Positions 1 to 7,236 of a stretch of 64,000 bases of DNA are shown here, piece after piece. Positions within the stretch are counted from its first letter, which is position 1, and each line of letters opens with the position of its first letter. Below the pieces are notes generated by a model, which saw only the letters and a list, made by a program, of their open reading frames with translations, did no database searches and was not told where the DNA came from. The DNA is from Roseburia intestinalis L1-82 (GTDB lineage Bacteria; Bacillota; Clostridia; Lachnospirales; Lachnospiraceae), in NCBI RefSeq assembly GCF_900537995.1, contig NZ_LR027880.1:3418001-3482000 (forward strand), written 5' to 3'. The translations under genes and the position numbers were made by a program.

Positions 1-47
1 ATTAAATTAGGGAAAGGAATTAACAAAATGATTTTGTCGTAATTTTA

Positions 48-1073
48 TTATCTCTGAACACGTCCAGAAGCATCTCCGCCAGCTAATTTCTTAACTTCGT
101 CAACGCTTACCATGTTGAAGTCACCTTCTACGGAATGTTTCAGACAGCTTGCTGCTACTGCGAACTCGATGGTATCCTGTGGAGCATAATCGTTTAAGCA
201 TGCGTAAATTAATCCGCCGCCGAAAGAATCACCGCCACCAACACGGTCAACGATGTGCATTAAATACTCTTTGGAGAAGTAGCTCTGTCCATCCTCGTAA
301 AGCATTGCTGCCCAACGGTTATCATTTGCAGAGATAGATGTTCTTAATGTGATTGCAACTTTCTTGAATCCGAAACGGTCTGTTAATTTCTGTGCAACCT
401 CTTTGTATCCTTCTTTATTTAACTCGCCTGCAGTTACCTCTGTACCTTCAGACTTGATACCGAATACGTCGTTTGCATCTTCCTCGTTGGAGATACATAC
501 GTCTACATATTTGCAAAGTTCACCCATAACCTGGCCTGCTTTTTCTTTGGACCATAATTTATTACGGTAGTTTAAGTCGCAGCTTACAGTGATTCCTTTT
601 GCTTTTGCAGCTTTACATGCCTCTAAGCAGATTGCTGCCACATTATCGCCAAGTGCCGGTGTAATTCCGGTAAAGTGGAACCAGTCTGCACCGTCGAAAA
701 TTTTATCCCAGTCAAAATCAGCTGTTGTAGCTGTTGCAATGGAAGAACCTGCACGGTCATATACAACTTTGGATGGTCTCTGGCTTGCGCCCTTCTCCAA
801 GAAGTAGATACCAACACGGTCACCACCGCGAACGATGTCAGATGTGTCAACACCATACTGTCTTAACGCATTCACTCCAGCCTGTCCGATCTCATGTGCC
901 GGAAGCTTTGTAACAAAGCTTGCATCCATACCATAGTTTGCTAAGGAAACTGCAACGTTAGCCTCTCCTCCGCCGTATGTTGCGCCGTAGGATGTAGCCT
1001 GTACAAAACGATAATATCCTTCCGGTGCAAGACGAAGCATGATCTCACCAAATGTAACAACTTTCTTTGCCAT
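48..1073 (-). CDS. kdgK: 2-keto-3-deoxygluconate kinase (PfkB family)
   Basis: A 341-residue ribokinase/PfkB sugar kinase. Family knowledge: KDG kinase phosphorylates 2-keto-3-deoxygluconate with ATP to KDPG in the cytosol, feeding uronate and pectin catabolism into the Entner-Doudoroff aldolase. Seen: N-terminal FGEIMLRL, the sugar-binding YGGGEANVAVSLANYG near residue 33, and the C-terminal anion-hole/catalytic motif DRVGGGDSFGGG near 280, with the usual DTxGAGD altered to DRVGGGD as in KDG kinases. The ATG lies 7-8 nt after AGGAGG. It has its own sigma-A promoter at 1138-1165 with a palindrome downstream, and it is divergent from a second PfkB kinase at 1422. No KDPG aldolase is inside the window; it could lie beyond the left edge. 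Substrate is inferred; 2-keto-3-deoxygalactonate or fructose is possible. Confidence 0.85.
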   Translation of the reverse strand: MAKKVVTFGEIMLRLAPEGYYRFVQATSYGATYGGGEANVAVSLANYGMDASFVTKLPAHEIGQAGVNALRQYGVDTSDIVRGGDRVGIYFLEKGASQRPSKVVYDRAGSSIATATTADFDWDKIFDGADWFHFTGITPALGDNVAAICLEACKAAKAKGITVSCDLNYRNKLWSKEKAGQVMGELCKYVDVCISNEEDANDVFGIKSEGTEVTAGELNKEGYKEVAQKLTDRFGFKKVAITLRTSISANDNRWAAMLYEDGQSYFSKEYLMHIVDRVGGGDSFGGGLIYACLNDYAPQDTIEFAVAASCLKHSVEGDFNMVSVDEVKKLAGGDASGRVQR

Positions 1074-1097
1074 GATTTTAATCCTCCTAAAAATAAT

Positions 1098-1114
1098 GTT
1101 TCACATTGTGAAAC
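1098..1114. promoter_or_regulatory. 17-bp palindromic operator in kdgK leader
   Basis: GTTTCACA-T-TGTGAAAC is a perfect inverted repeat with one central base. It sits about 17-33 nt downstream of the predicted kdgK transcription start, where a bound repressor would block elongation. A half-site-like GTTTCA follows at 1118, and ATGAAAC occurs near 1315 on the side of the divergent kinase. Operators of KdgR-type (IclR or LacI family) regulators have similar TGAAAC/GTTTCA arms; the regulator is not in this window. Confidence 0.6.
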
Positions 1115-1137
1115 TGCGTTTCAAAATTTATATTTTT

Positions 1138-1165
1138 ATTATAACACCGAAAAACAGAATGTCAA
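1138..1165 (-). promoter_or_regulatory. sigma-A promoter of kdgK
   Basis: Read on the minus strand: TTGACA (1165-1160), 16-nt spacer, TATAAT (1143-1138). Both hexamers are perfect consensus, so the gene should be strongly expressed when the adjacent operator is free. Confidence 0.8.
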
Positions 1166-1421
1166 ACATGTTTTTACTTTAATGCAATTTTTATAGGTTC
1201 TGTTATTTTGGTTCAAAAAAATTGTGAAATATTTGCAATTATCTCTTTTTTATTTTTGAAATATGTTATATAATACATATGTATTGGTTCATAATATAGA
1301 ACTTAGTTTTGTAATATGAAACCATTGGATATGATAACACTGATTTATGTTTTTCAAAATGTTTTGTCGTAAATCAGGCATACATATATATCACACTATC
1401 TATTTTTAAGGAGGATTTTCC

Positions 1422-2441
1422 ATGGACCGCAAATATGATGTCATCACATTAGGAGAGATTCTGCTTCGTCTTTCCACCCCGATCAACGGACGTCTTGCAC
1501 AGGGCGATACTTTAATGAAACATTTAGGAGGTGCCGAGTTAAATATCGCTTCCGAGATCGGACAACTCGGCTTAAAGACAGCAATGATCTCTAAGATTCC
1601 TAACAATCTGCTCGCCGCATTCATCAAAAACCAGATGAACGCTTCCCGCGTCAGTGAAAATTACCTGATCTCCGACACTGCAGATGACAGCCGCATCGGT
1701 GTTTACTATTACGAATATGGTTCCTATCCGCGCAAACCGCGTGTCGTCTACGACAGGAAACATTCTTCCATCAATAACATAGACATCAAAGATGTGCCGG
1801 AAACCATGTTTTATAACACACGCCTGTTCCACACCAGTGGGATCACCTTAGGTCTTGGCGGCAACGCACAGAAATTTGCGATCGAATGTATCCGCAAATT
1901 CAAAGAGCAGGGAACCCTGATCTCTTTTGATGTCAACTACCGTGCCAATCTCTGGACCGGCGAGGAGGCAAGAGCCTGCATCGAGCAGATTCTTCCTTAT
2001 GTAGATATCTTCTTCTGCTCCGAAGATACCGCACGCCTGACTTTCGGCAAAACAGGCACGATCGAGGAAATCCAGAAGTCTTTCTGCGAGGAATATCCTA
2101 TCTCTGTGGTTGCCTCCACAGAGCGCACGGTCATCACTCCAAAGAAACACAATTTTACTTCCATTATCTATTCTGCAAAAAATGATTCTTACTACCGCGA
2201 GGAACCATACAACAACATTGATGTGGTCGACCGTATCGGAAGCGGTGACGCCTATGTTTCCGGTGCTCTCTACGGCTACTTAAAACACAAGGACTGCAGA
2301 AAAGCATTAGAATATGGAAATGCCATGGCAGCGATCAAGCACAGTGTCATCGGAGATATGATCACGACCGACCTTGAGGAGATCGACAGTATTATTGCAG
2401 AACACAAAAATACGGGGTATCATTCGGAGATGAACCGATAG
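1422..2441 (+). CDS. PfkB-family sugar kinase, KDG-kinase-like paralogue
   Basis: A 339-residue PfkB kinase, homologous to the divergent kinase at 48-1073 (shared GEIxLRL start, GGxExNxA sugar-binding loop, FHxxGIT...LG and DxNYRxxLW segments). The C-terminal motif VVDRIGSGDAYVSG near residue 270 carries the catalytic Asp and anion hole. Start ATG follows AAGGAGG by 7 nt. Expected to phosphorylate a 2-keto-3-deoxy sugar acid or a related ketose in the cytosol. It is monocistronic, ended by the bidirectional terminator at 2481-2530. Two divergent paralogous kinases suggest either different substrates or differently regulated copies; the sequence does not decide which. Confidence 0.75.
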   Translation: MDRKYDVITLGEILLRLSTPINGRLAQGDTLMKHLGGAELNIASEIGQLGLKTAMISKIPNNLLAAFIKNQMNASRVSENYLISDTADDSRIGVYYYEYGSYPRKPRVVYDRKHSSINNIDIKDVPETMFYNTRLFHTSGITLGLGGNAQKFAIECIRKFKEQGTLISFDVNYRANLWTGEEARACIEQILPYVDIFFCSEDTARLTFGKTGTIEEIQKSFCEEYPISVVASTERTVITPKKHNFTSIIYSAKNDSYYREEPYNNIDVVDRIGSGDAYVSGALYGYLKHKDCRKALEYGNAMAAIKHSVIGDMITTDLEEIDSIIAEHKNTGYHSEMNR

Positions 2442-2480
2442 AATGCACGCTCTATGAACATTCTATTGTCGTGAATTAAA

Positions 2481-2530
2481 AAATCGGAATATCCATATCA
2501 GTTTTCCCTGGATATTCCGGTTTGTTATTT
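2481..2530. terminator. bidirectional terminator between converging genes
   Basis: CGGAATATCCA (2485-2495) pairs perfectly with TGGATATTCCG (2509-2519). An A-run lies on the left flank and T-rich sequence on the right, so it can act for both the kinase (+) and the dipeptidase (-). Confidence 0.85.
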
Positions 2531-2587
2531 CATTACAAGATGTTGAAGTTTGTATGCACTATTTGGTGTCAACATCTTTACATTTTC

Positions 2588-3598
2588 TCACATCACTTCA
2601 CGGATCACACGCTCCACATTTTTGTATGCGATCTTTTCGAGTGCATCCTCACTGAACCCTGTTTTCTGCAGTGCATCAAATAATTTTTTCATATCCGTGC
2701 AGTCAGCGATCTCAAATTTTCCCTCAATCCCATCAAAATCCGTCCCGATTCCGACACACTCAATCCCGCCAACATTGACCAGACGCTTTACATGTTCACA
2801 CATTGTTTCGATCCGGCTCACTTTATCCACAGGATCTGTATTTAAAAACGGTGGATAAAAATTAAGCCCCGCCACACCACCATGTTCCGCTAATACCCGT
2901 ATCATATCATCCGTCAGATTTCTCGTTGCAGGAGCAAGTTCCCTGCAGTTTGAGTGTGATGCCACAAACGGGCCCCTCACAAGTTCTGCCACATCATAAA
3001 AACCACCATCGGACAAATGGGACACATCCACAAGGATTCCACGCTCTGCCATATATGTAACAGCTTTCCTGCCAAACGGTGTCAGTCCAAGCTGCATCCG
3101 TTCTGCCTCTTTTGCATGCGGATGACCGAAACAGTTATCATCATTCCAGGTCAGCGTAATCAGCCGGACTCCCATCTGATAAAGCTTATCGATCCGTTCC
3201 ATTTTTCCATCCACAATACATCCGTTTTCAACAGTCAGAAAGGCAGAAACTTTTCCCTGCCGCCAGTTGCACTGTAATCCTTCGTAGTTATAAGCCGGTG
3301 CAATAATGTCCGAACAGGTTTCCATGGTATTTTGGTATACTTCGTACATATCCTGCATCTGTTTCCGGATCTCTGCATCGGTATACCAGAGATTATTTTT
3401 TTCCGTATATGCCAGTCCCGGATCACTCCAGTTTTCTTCTCTTTTCTGCTGTAAAAACATGGCAAAAAACTGTGCCTTTGCGCCACACTGGTGCAGTCTT
3501 TTCGCATCCACCATCGTGTTTCTTAGTTCCCCTGCCGTCTTTTTTTGCTGTGCGGCTGCCTTCGCTAACGTATCGCAATGCATATCGATGTAATTCAT
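2588..3598 (-). CDS. membrane dipeptidase (peptidase M19)
   Basis: A 336-residue renal-dipeptidase family metallohydrolase. Family knowledge: binuclear zinc TIM-barrel enzymes that hydrolyse dipeptides, often with a C-terminal D-residue. Seen: zinc-binding HCD at residues 7-9, VENG near 123, DVSHLSDGGFYDV and FVASHSNCRELAPATRN with the later ligand histidines, and GIGTDFDG near the end, all in family order and at normal length. No signal peptide, so it is probably cytosolic. ATG preceded by AAAGGG. It starts 27 bp after the HAAS/FtsW-like gene and is the last gene of the PadR operon, which suggests a cell-wall dipeptide substrate; that is inference. Confidence 0.88.
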   Translation of the reverse strand: MNYIDMHCDTLAKAAAQQKKTAGELRNTMVDAKRLHQCGAKAQFFAMFLQQKREENWSDPGLAYTEKNNLWYTDAEIRKQMQDMYEVYQNTMETCSDIIAPAYNYEGLQCNWRQGKVSAFLTVENGCIVDGKMERIDKLYQMGVRLITLTWNDDNCFGHPHAKEAERMQLGLTPFGRKAVTYMAERGILVDVSHLSDGGFYDVAELVRGPFVASHSNCRELAPATRNLTDDMIRVLAEHGGVAGLNFYPPFLNTDPVDKVSRIETMCEHVKRLVNVGGIECVGIGTDFDGIEGKFEIADCTDMKKLFDALQKTGFSEDALEKIAYKNVERVIREVM

Positions 3599-3625
3599 GT
3601 CGGATATACCCTTTCTTTCTGATCT

Positions 3626-4948
3626 TTAAACCGTCGCATTTTTCTTTTCGCTGCGCGGTTCTTTTAATATCATTTTATTCCGCAGCACACAAAATAGCAA
3701 CCCGACGTAAATCCCGTTGACTGCCGCTAAGATCACATTTGTGGAAAAAAAAGGAACTGCCACTGTATAAATTACGCCATATCCAAAATTTACCATAATA
3801 TAAATTACCATCACACGCACGATCAACCCGATACTGCACGCCATCCCCAACAGAAAGCCCATCCGGTTGCCCTGTAGTAGAGACTGACGCAGCGCATGGA
3901 TCAAAAACCACACAAATGCTGCAACGACAAGAACACCTGCTATGATCCCAAAATAACAAAATATATTTCCCAGCAGATATTCGCCGTCCGATCCTGTCCC
4001 CTGCATCAGAAATGTCCGGTTTCCAAACAGGCTGTATCGAGCAACTGCATCTTTTATCATTCTGTTCTGATATCCAAATTCACCTGTATGCGTAAGCCTG
4101 GCGAGCACATAGCCGCTTGGCAGAAACGTATACTTATAAAAGAAAGCCACACCAGCCCCCAGAATACCAGCCACAAGCAATGCCAGCTCTACAAGGTATT
4201 TTTTCTTTTCGTTTCCAAATATTCCACGAAGCACAGATGCCACCAGCAGGAACAGACAGACCACGGCATTTTCCACAACCGCCCCATTACTCTTCGGCAG
4301 TGAAATGAGCCCTGCTGCTAATACCATAAACGGGATAATGATCCAGCCGGCTGATTTTAAAATTCCCCGAAATCCCTGTCCCCGGTACTGATAAATAATT
4401 CCCGCAAAGATCACTGGCAGCAGCACCTGTACACTGTAACTTGCCAGCAGCGCTGTCTGATAGTTTCCAAGGAGGCCGCCCGACCACACCAGACACAGGC
4501 AGATCATATACAAAGCATATACCGCACGGATATGCAAAAACAGCCATGTGTAATCGAAATACATGATCACAAAGATCATTGCAAAGCTGACACCATTTAT
4601 CACAAGTAATGCTCTAAGCTGTTCTGCCTGTGATGCCCCACCTTCTGTTTTTCCGGAAATAACAACTGACATGAGTATAGATGCCGCCGTTAAAAGAACC
4701 GCCAGCACAAAAAGTTTCCATGGAAATGCCGGTCTGTGGATACGGTTTAATGCACATCCTGTTTCCACCGGATCTCCCATCTGCCGCACTGCCTCTCTTT
4801 TTGCATCTTCCCTGCTCATTCCTTCTTCCTCATAGCCTTGTGCCTGTTCTTCTATATGCCCGTTTATTTCTTCTGACACAAGCGCTCTGGCACGCTTATT
4901 TTGAATCTGTTCTTCCAGAGTCTTCATATATTCTTTGTAATCTGTCAA
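3626..4948 (-). CDS. HAAS-domain plus FtsW/RodA-like polytopic membrane protein
   Basis: 440 residues. Residues 1-70 form a charged helical domain (EEINGHIEEQAQGYEEEGMS, then AVRQMGDPVETG) matching the HAAS/permease-prefix domain found next to PadR regulators. About ten hydrophobic segments follow. The C-terminal third (YQNRMIKDAVARYS, MQGTGSDGEYLLGNIFCYFG, a long TM, then VNFGYGVIYTVAVPFFSTN) resembles the conserved end of FtsW/RodA/SpoVE glycan polymerases, with the PLPFxS motif degraded to VPFFST. The start is TTG with GGGAGGG 7 nt upstream. It sits between padR and an M19 dipeptidase in one operon. Inference: a PadR-controlled envelope protein sensing or making peptidoglycan; polymerase activity is not proven, since catalytic residues are uncertain. 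Confidence 0.7.
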   Translation of the reverse strand: MTDYKEYMKTLEEQIQNKRARALVSEEINGHIEEQAQGYEEEGMSREDAKREAVRQMGDPVETGCALNRIHRPAFPWKLFVLAVLLTAASILMSVVISGKTEGGASQAEQLRALLVINGVSFAMIFVIMYFDYTWLFLHIRAVYALYMICLCLVWSGGLLGNYQTALLASYSVQVLLPVIFAGIIYQYRGQGFRGILKSAGWIIIPFMVLAAGLISLPKSNGAVVENAVVCLFLLVASVLRGIFGNEKKKYLVELALLVAGILGAGVAFFYKYTFLPSGYVLARLTHTGEFGYQNRMIKDAVARYSLFGNRTFLMQGTGSDGEYLLGNIFCYFGIIAGVLVVAAFVWFLIHALRQSLLQGNRMGFLLGMACSIGLIVRVMVIYIMVNFGYGVIYTVAVPFFSTNVILAAVNGIYVGLLFCVLRNKMILKEPRSEKKNATV

Positions 4949-5037
4949 TGTATTCCCTCCCGGCTCTTTCTGCCATGTTTGCTTTTTTCATCCCTGCATT
5001 TTTTACACATTTCACTGCCTGATGCCATTTCATTTTT

Positions 5038-5379
5038 TCAAATACACATTTCCATGGCTTTACATGACAATACATTTGTAACTGCTGCGGCATACGTATT
5101 CCATTCGTCTTTTTTCTCTTTTAAAATACGTTTTCCTTCTCCGGTAATGTGATAATATTTGCGCATTTTCCCACTTGCATCATCCTCATAAGCCGTAACA
5201 AGATTGTTTGCCTCTAAGGCATGCAAAAGCGGATAAAGCGATCCCGCTTTTAATTCAAATACATTTTCCGATCTTTTCCTTAATGTTTCGATCATTTCGT
5301 AACCATACATGTCTTTCTCGTCTAAAAGCCGTAAGATCAGCATGGAAAGACTACCCTGAATCAATGATTTGTTTAACAT
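5038..5379 (-). CDS. PadR-family transcriptional regulator
   Basis: 113 residues from the ATG at 5379, chosen because AAGGAGG lies 7-8 nt upstream and the family begins at this point (LNKSLIQGSLSMLILRLL); the open frame extends further upstream only through repeat DNA. The winged helix shows MYGYEMIETL, then AGSLYPLLHALEANNLV and the wing ending RKYYHITGEGK. PadR proteins are dimeric repressors of membrane and transport genes. It is the first gene of an operon with a HAAS/FtsW-like protein (89 bp downstream) and a dipeptidase. Two TATAG-N5-CTATA palindromes at its own promoter suggest autorepression. Confidence 0.9.
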   Translation of the reverse strand: MLNKSLIQGSLSMLILRLLDEKDMYGYEMIETLRKRSENVFELKAGSLYPLLHALEANNLVTAYEDDASGKMRKYYHITGEGKRILKEKKDEWNTYAAAVTNVLSCKAMEMCI

Positions 5380-5499
5380 AAAATCCTCCTTGTTTTCCGA
5401 AGGAAAATGCGAGCCCTTTGGCGAGCAGAGGATTTTCCTCCTTGTTTTGCGAAGCAAAATCCGAGTCCCTTGACGATGAGAGGATTTTCCTCCTTGTTA
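5380..5499 (-). repeat. tandem leader repeat carrying Shine-Dalgarno sites (padR)
   Basis: Two full units (5449-5499, 51 bp; 5397-5448, 52 bp) and a 17-bp partial unit (5380-5396) lie between the promoter and the padR ATG. On the minus strand each unit begins ACAAGGAGG followed by AAAATCCTC, a small self-complementary arm, and ends with a TTTTGC-TTC-GCAAAA-type hairpin. The partial unit supplies the actual padR ribosome site. The same module precedes proC at 32972-33113. Confidence 0.8.
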
Positions 5500-5550
5500 T
5501 ATAGTCTATCTATATATCTAAAGTATATAGTCTGTCTATATATATGTCAA
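5500..5550 (-). promoter_or_regulatory. padR operon promoter with two palindromic operators
   Basis: Minus-strand TTGACA (5550-5545), 17-nt spacer, TATACT (5527-5522). Two 15-bp palindromes of form TATAG-N5-CTATA occur: 5526-5540, between -35 and -10 and touching the -10, and 5500-5514, just past the start point. The spacing of centres is 26 bp. Position and symmetry fit binding of a dimeric PadR protein to its own promoter. Confidence 0.75.
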
Positions 5551-5660
5551 GTTTTTTCTCATTTTTTGATCTTACATATTTGTTCGTAAGAATAAATACT
5601 GCATTCCCCTTCACTGTCGACCTTATCCCGGAAATACTTTGGATCATTAAATATACAAAA

Positions 5661-5697
5661 ACAGGTTATCCATAGTTTAAATCTATGGACAACCTGT
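5661..5697 (-). terminator. intrinsic terminator, minus strand
   Basis: ACAGGTT-A-TCCATAG pairs with CTATGGA-C-AACCTGT (one mismatch), followed on the minus strand by TTTTTGTATATTT. It would end transcription of whatever once lay at 5732 and beyond; only a gene remnant is left there. Confidence 0.6.
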
Positions 5698-5731
5698 CCT
5701 GATGTCTGTCTGACATTTAAAAATCATTCTT

Positions 5732-5809
5732 TTATTTTTCTGCAAGATTTTCGAGGATTACATCCATATCATACCCCGGTACCACCTTCATTACAGCTTC
5801 AAATGCTTT
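5732..5809 (-). pseudogene. 3' remnant of an unidentified gene
   Basis: About 25 in-frame codons ending in TAA (5734-5732) encode a protein-like tail, AFEAVMKVVPGYDMDVILEN and then LAEK. Two stop codons lie in frame immediately upstream (about 5811-5816), and the tail is followed at normal distance by a terminator at 5661-5697. It looks like the C-terminus of a lost gene; the family is not recognised. Confidence 0.35.
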
Positions 5810-6011
5810 TCTTTATTATATAGAACCCCAAAAACATCTTCAAGTCATTCCTACATATTTTTGTTTTGTGAAACTTGCTGCTGATGTGGCATAGAATTAC
5901 TGAGTTGTCAGAACTATTTTTATAGTATACTACAAGAAGCCGCATTATTCAATCACAAAATAAAAGGAACTCTGCTATCCGGTTAAATGCTGATTTGTTT
6001 ATGAAATAAAT

Positions 6012-6373
6012 CGCCCGCTCAAATGGTGTGTCGCAGGTCTGTGAGTGGCATCTTGCGCAAAGCCGGAGTTAATTTTGGTTCCATTGTACGAAAATAAGAA
6101 AAGTCTAAGTGTGTCTGAGTTAGATTTTCTCGGAGTGACGTGACCGGCGTTCAACGAGCCATCCGTGGCTCGTGAAGCCTTGTTCTGCCATCCGTGGCAG
6201 AACATCACTGTGTATCTACAGACACACAATCTCAATCTGACCATTATCAGATTGAGATAGATTTTCTAATTTTCTCCCAAAGTCACAAAATCAGCTCAGG
6301 CTTTGCGCAAGATGCCAGCCTCCAGATTATGAACACCATTTGGGTGGGCGGTTCATCTCAAAATTGGGGGCGT
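6012..6373 (-). repeat. palindromic structured element, copy A (inverted relative to copy B)
   Basis: An imperfect inverted repeat. Outer stem 6047-6064 / 6299-6316 (GGCATCTTGCGCAAAGCC and its exact complement, 18 bp); inner stem 6109-6117 / 6219-6227 (GTGTGTCTG/CAGACACAC); two internal hairpins at 6154-6173 (ACGAGCCA...TGGCTCGT) and 6181-6204 (TGTTCTGCC...GGCAGAACA), both with the loop core TCCG. A further hairpin CTCAATCTGA...TCAGATTGAG follows. The right end carries TTGGGGGCGTA. No gene is visible inside. It aligns end to end with the reverse complement of copy B at 6678-7020. Confidence 0.75.
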
Positions 6374-6677
6374 AGGTGTGGATTTTTGATATTCGCACGA
6401 ATGAAAATATGCTTAAAATCCTAATATGCTGTATCATTAATATTCAGCCTGATGACTTTCCAAAATTTCCATCTGCTACATTGTACTACATGAATTGTTT
6501 CGTAAATTGTCAGACCAATAACACAAAATATTCTTCAAATGTGTATGGCAATAAATATGGGCATAGTGGTATATATCGAGGTTTTTGCCAGTGTTGTCAA
6601 ACAAATAATAAACCATTGAATATAGTTATTTGGAAATCTTTTTTTAATCAGATTCAGACACAAAACACTAAAAATTT
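6374..6677. other. AT-rich spacer between the two palindromic elements
   Basis: About 300 bp between facing TTGGGGGCGTA / TACGCCCCCAA ends. Open frames exist but have no ribosome site, no recognisable domain, and run into the repeat elements. I see no supportable gene here. Confidence 0.5.
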
Positions 6678-7020
6678 ACGCCCCCAAGGTTGTAAAATGA
6701 GTTCCCACGCGAAGGGTGGTTCACAACCTTGCGGCTGGCAAATCGCATCAAGCCGGGATCCGTTTTGTGACTTTGGGAGAAAATTAGAAAGTCTTTGTAT
6801 GCCTGTTCACAATACAGTGTTGTGCTGCCACGGACGGCAGCACAAGTCTTAATGTGCCCGGATGGCACATTTAAGACGCACACGTCACTCCGCCACAATA
6901 TAAATCAGGCATACTTAGACTTTCTTATTTTCGTACAACGGAACAAAACGAGTCCCGGCTTGATGCAATTTGCCAATCGTAACCCCCCAGAACCACCCTA
7001 CACAAGGAAACTCATGTCAC
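6678..7020 (+). repeat. palindromic structured element, copy B
   Basis: Same architecture as copy A but opposite orientation. Outer stem 6737-6758 / 6953-6974 (22 bp, one mismatch), stem 6780-6794 / 6917-6931, stem 6797-6805 / 6906-6914 (GTATGCCTG/CAGGCATAC), hairpin 6821-6844 (TGTGCTGCC...GGCAGCACA) and hairpin 6851-6871 (AATGTGCC...GGCACATT), again with loop core CGGA. Stem sequences differ from copy A but pairing is kept by paired changes. Unpaired blocks such as GACTTTGGGAGAAAATTAG and CTTATTTTCGTACAA are conserved between copies. Confidence 0.75.
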
Positions 7021-7060
7021 CCGCAAACCAATATTTATCAGATAACGCGTTCTATAAAGC

Positions 7061-7101
7061 AAAAAAGGAACCACAAAACCATTCTAAGTTTTGCGGTTCC
7101 C
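7061..7101 (-). terminator. glgP terminator
   Basis: On the minus strand GGAACCGCAAAAC (7100-7088) pairs with GTTTTGTGGTTCC (7079-7067), with a single G-U, and is followed by TTTTTT. It lies about 130 bp after the glycogen phosphorylase stop codon. Confidence 0.85.
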
Positions 7102-7181
7102 AATTAGGAAGAATTTGTAATTTAAATATTGTGAATTAACTGCTGCTCTGCAAGCCACATAATCGCTTACAAGATTTTACA

Positions 7182-7236
7182 AGACGCATGGCACCTTACG
7201 AGATGCATGGCATCTTACAGATGCATGGCATCTTAC
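7182..7236. repeat. 18-bp tandem repeat over the glgP stop codon
   Basis: AGATGCATGGCATCTTAC occurs at 7201-7218 and again at 7219-7236, preceded by a diverged copy at 7182-7200. The copy at 7219-7236 includes the glgP stop codon (7235-7233) and the repeats extend into the 3' untranslated region. On the minus strand each unit can form GGCATCT-gta-AGATGCC. Confidence 0.8.

Noticed and set aside
4896..5031. Small frame starting just after padR, giving a basic helical peptide
   Set aside because: No ribosome site, and it overlaps the start of the HAAS gene in another frame; the TTG start of that gene with GGGAGGG is better supported.
6376..6852. 158-codon open frame on the plus strand across the palindromic region
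   Set aside because: It has no ribosome site, no recognisable domain, cysteine- and asparagine-rich random composition, and runs from the AT-rich spacer into repeat B.
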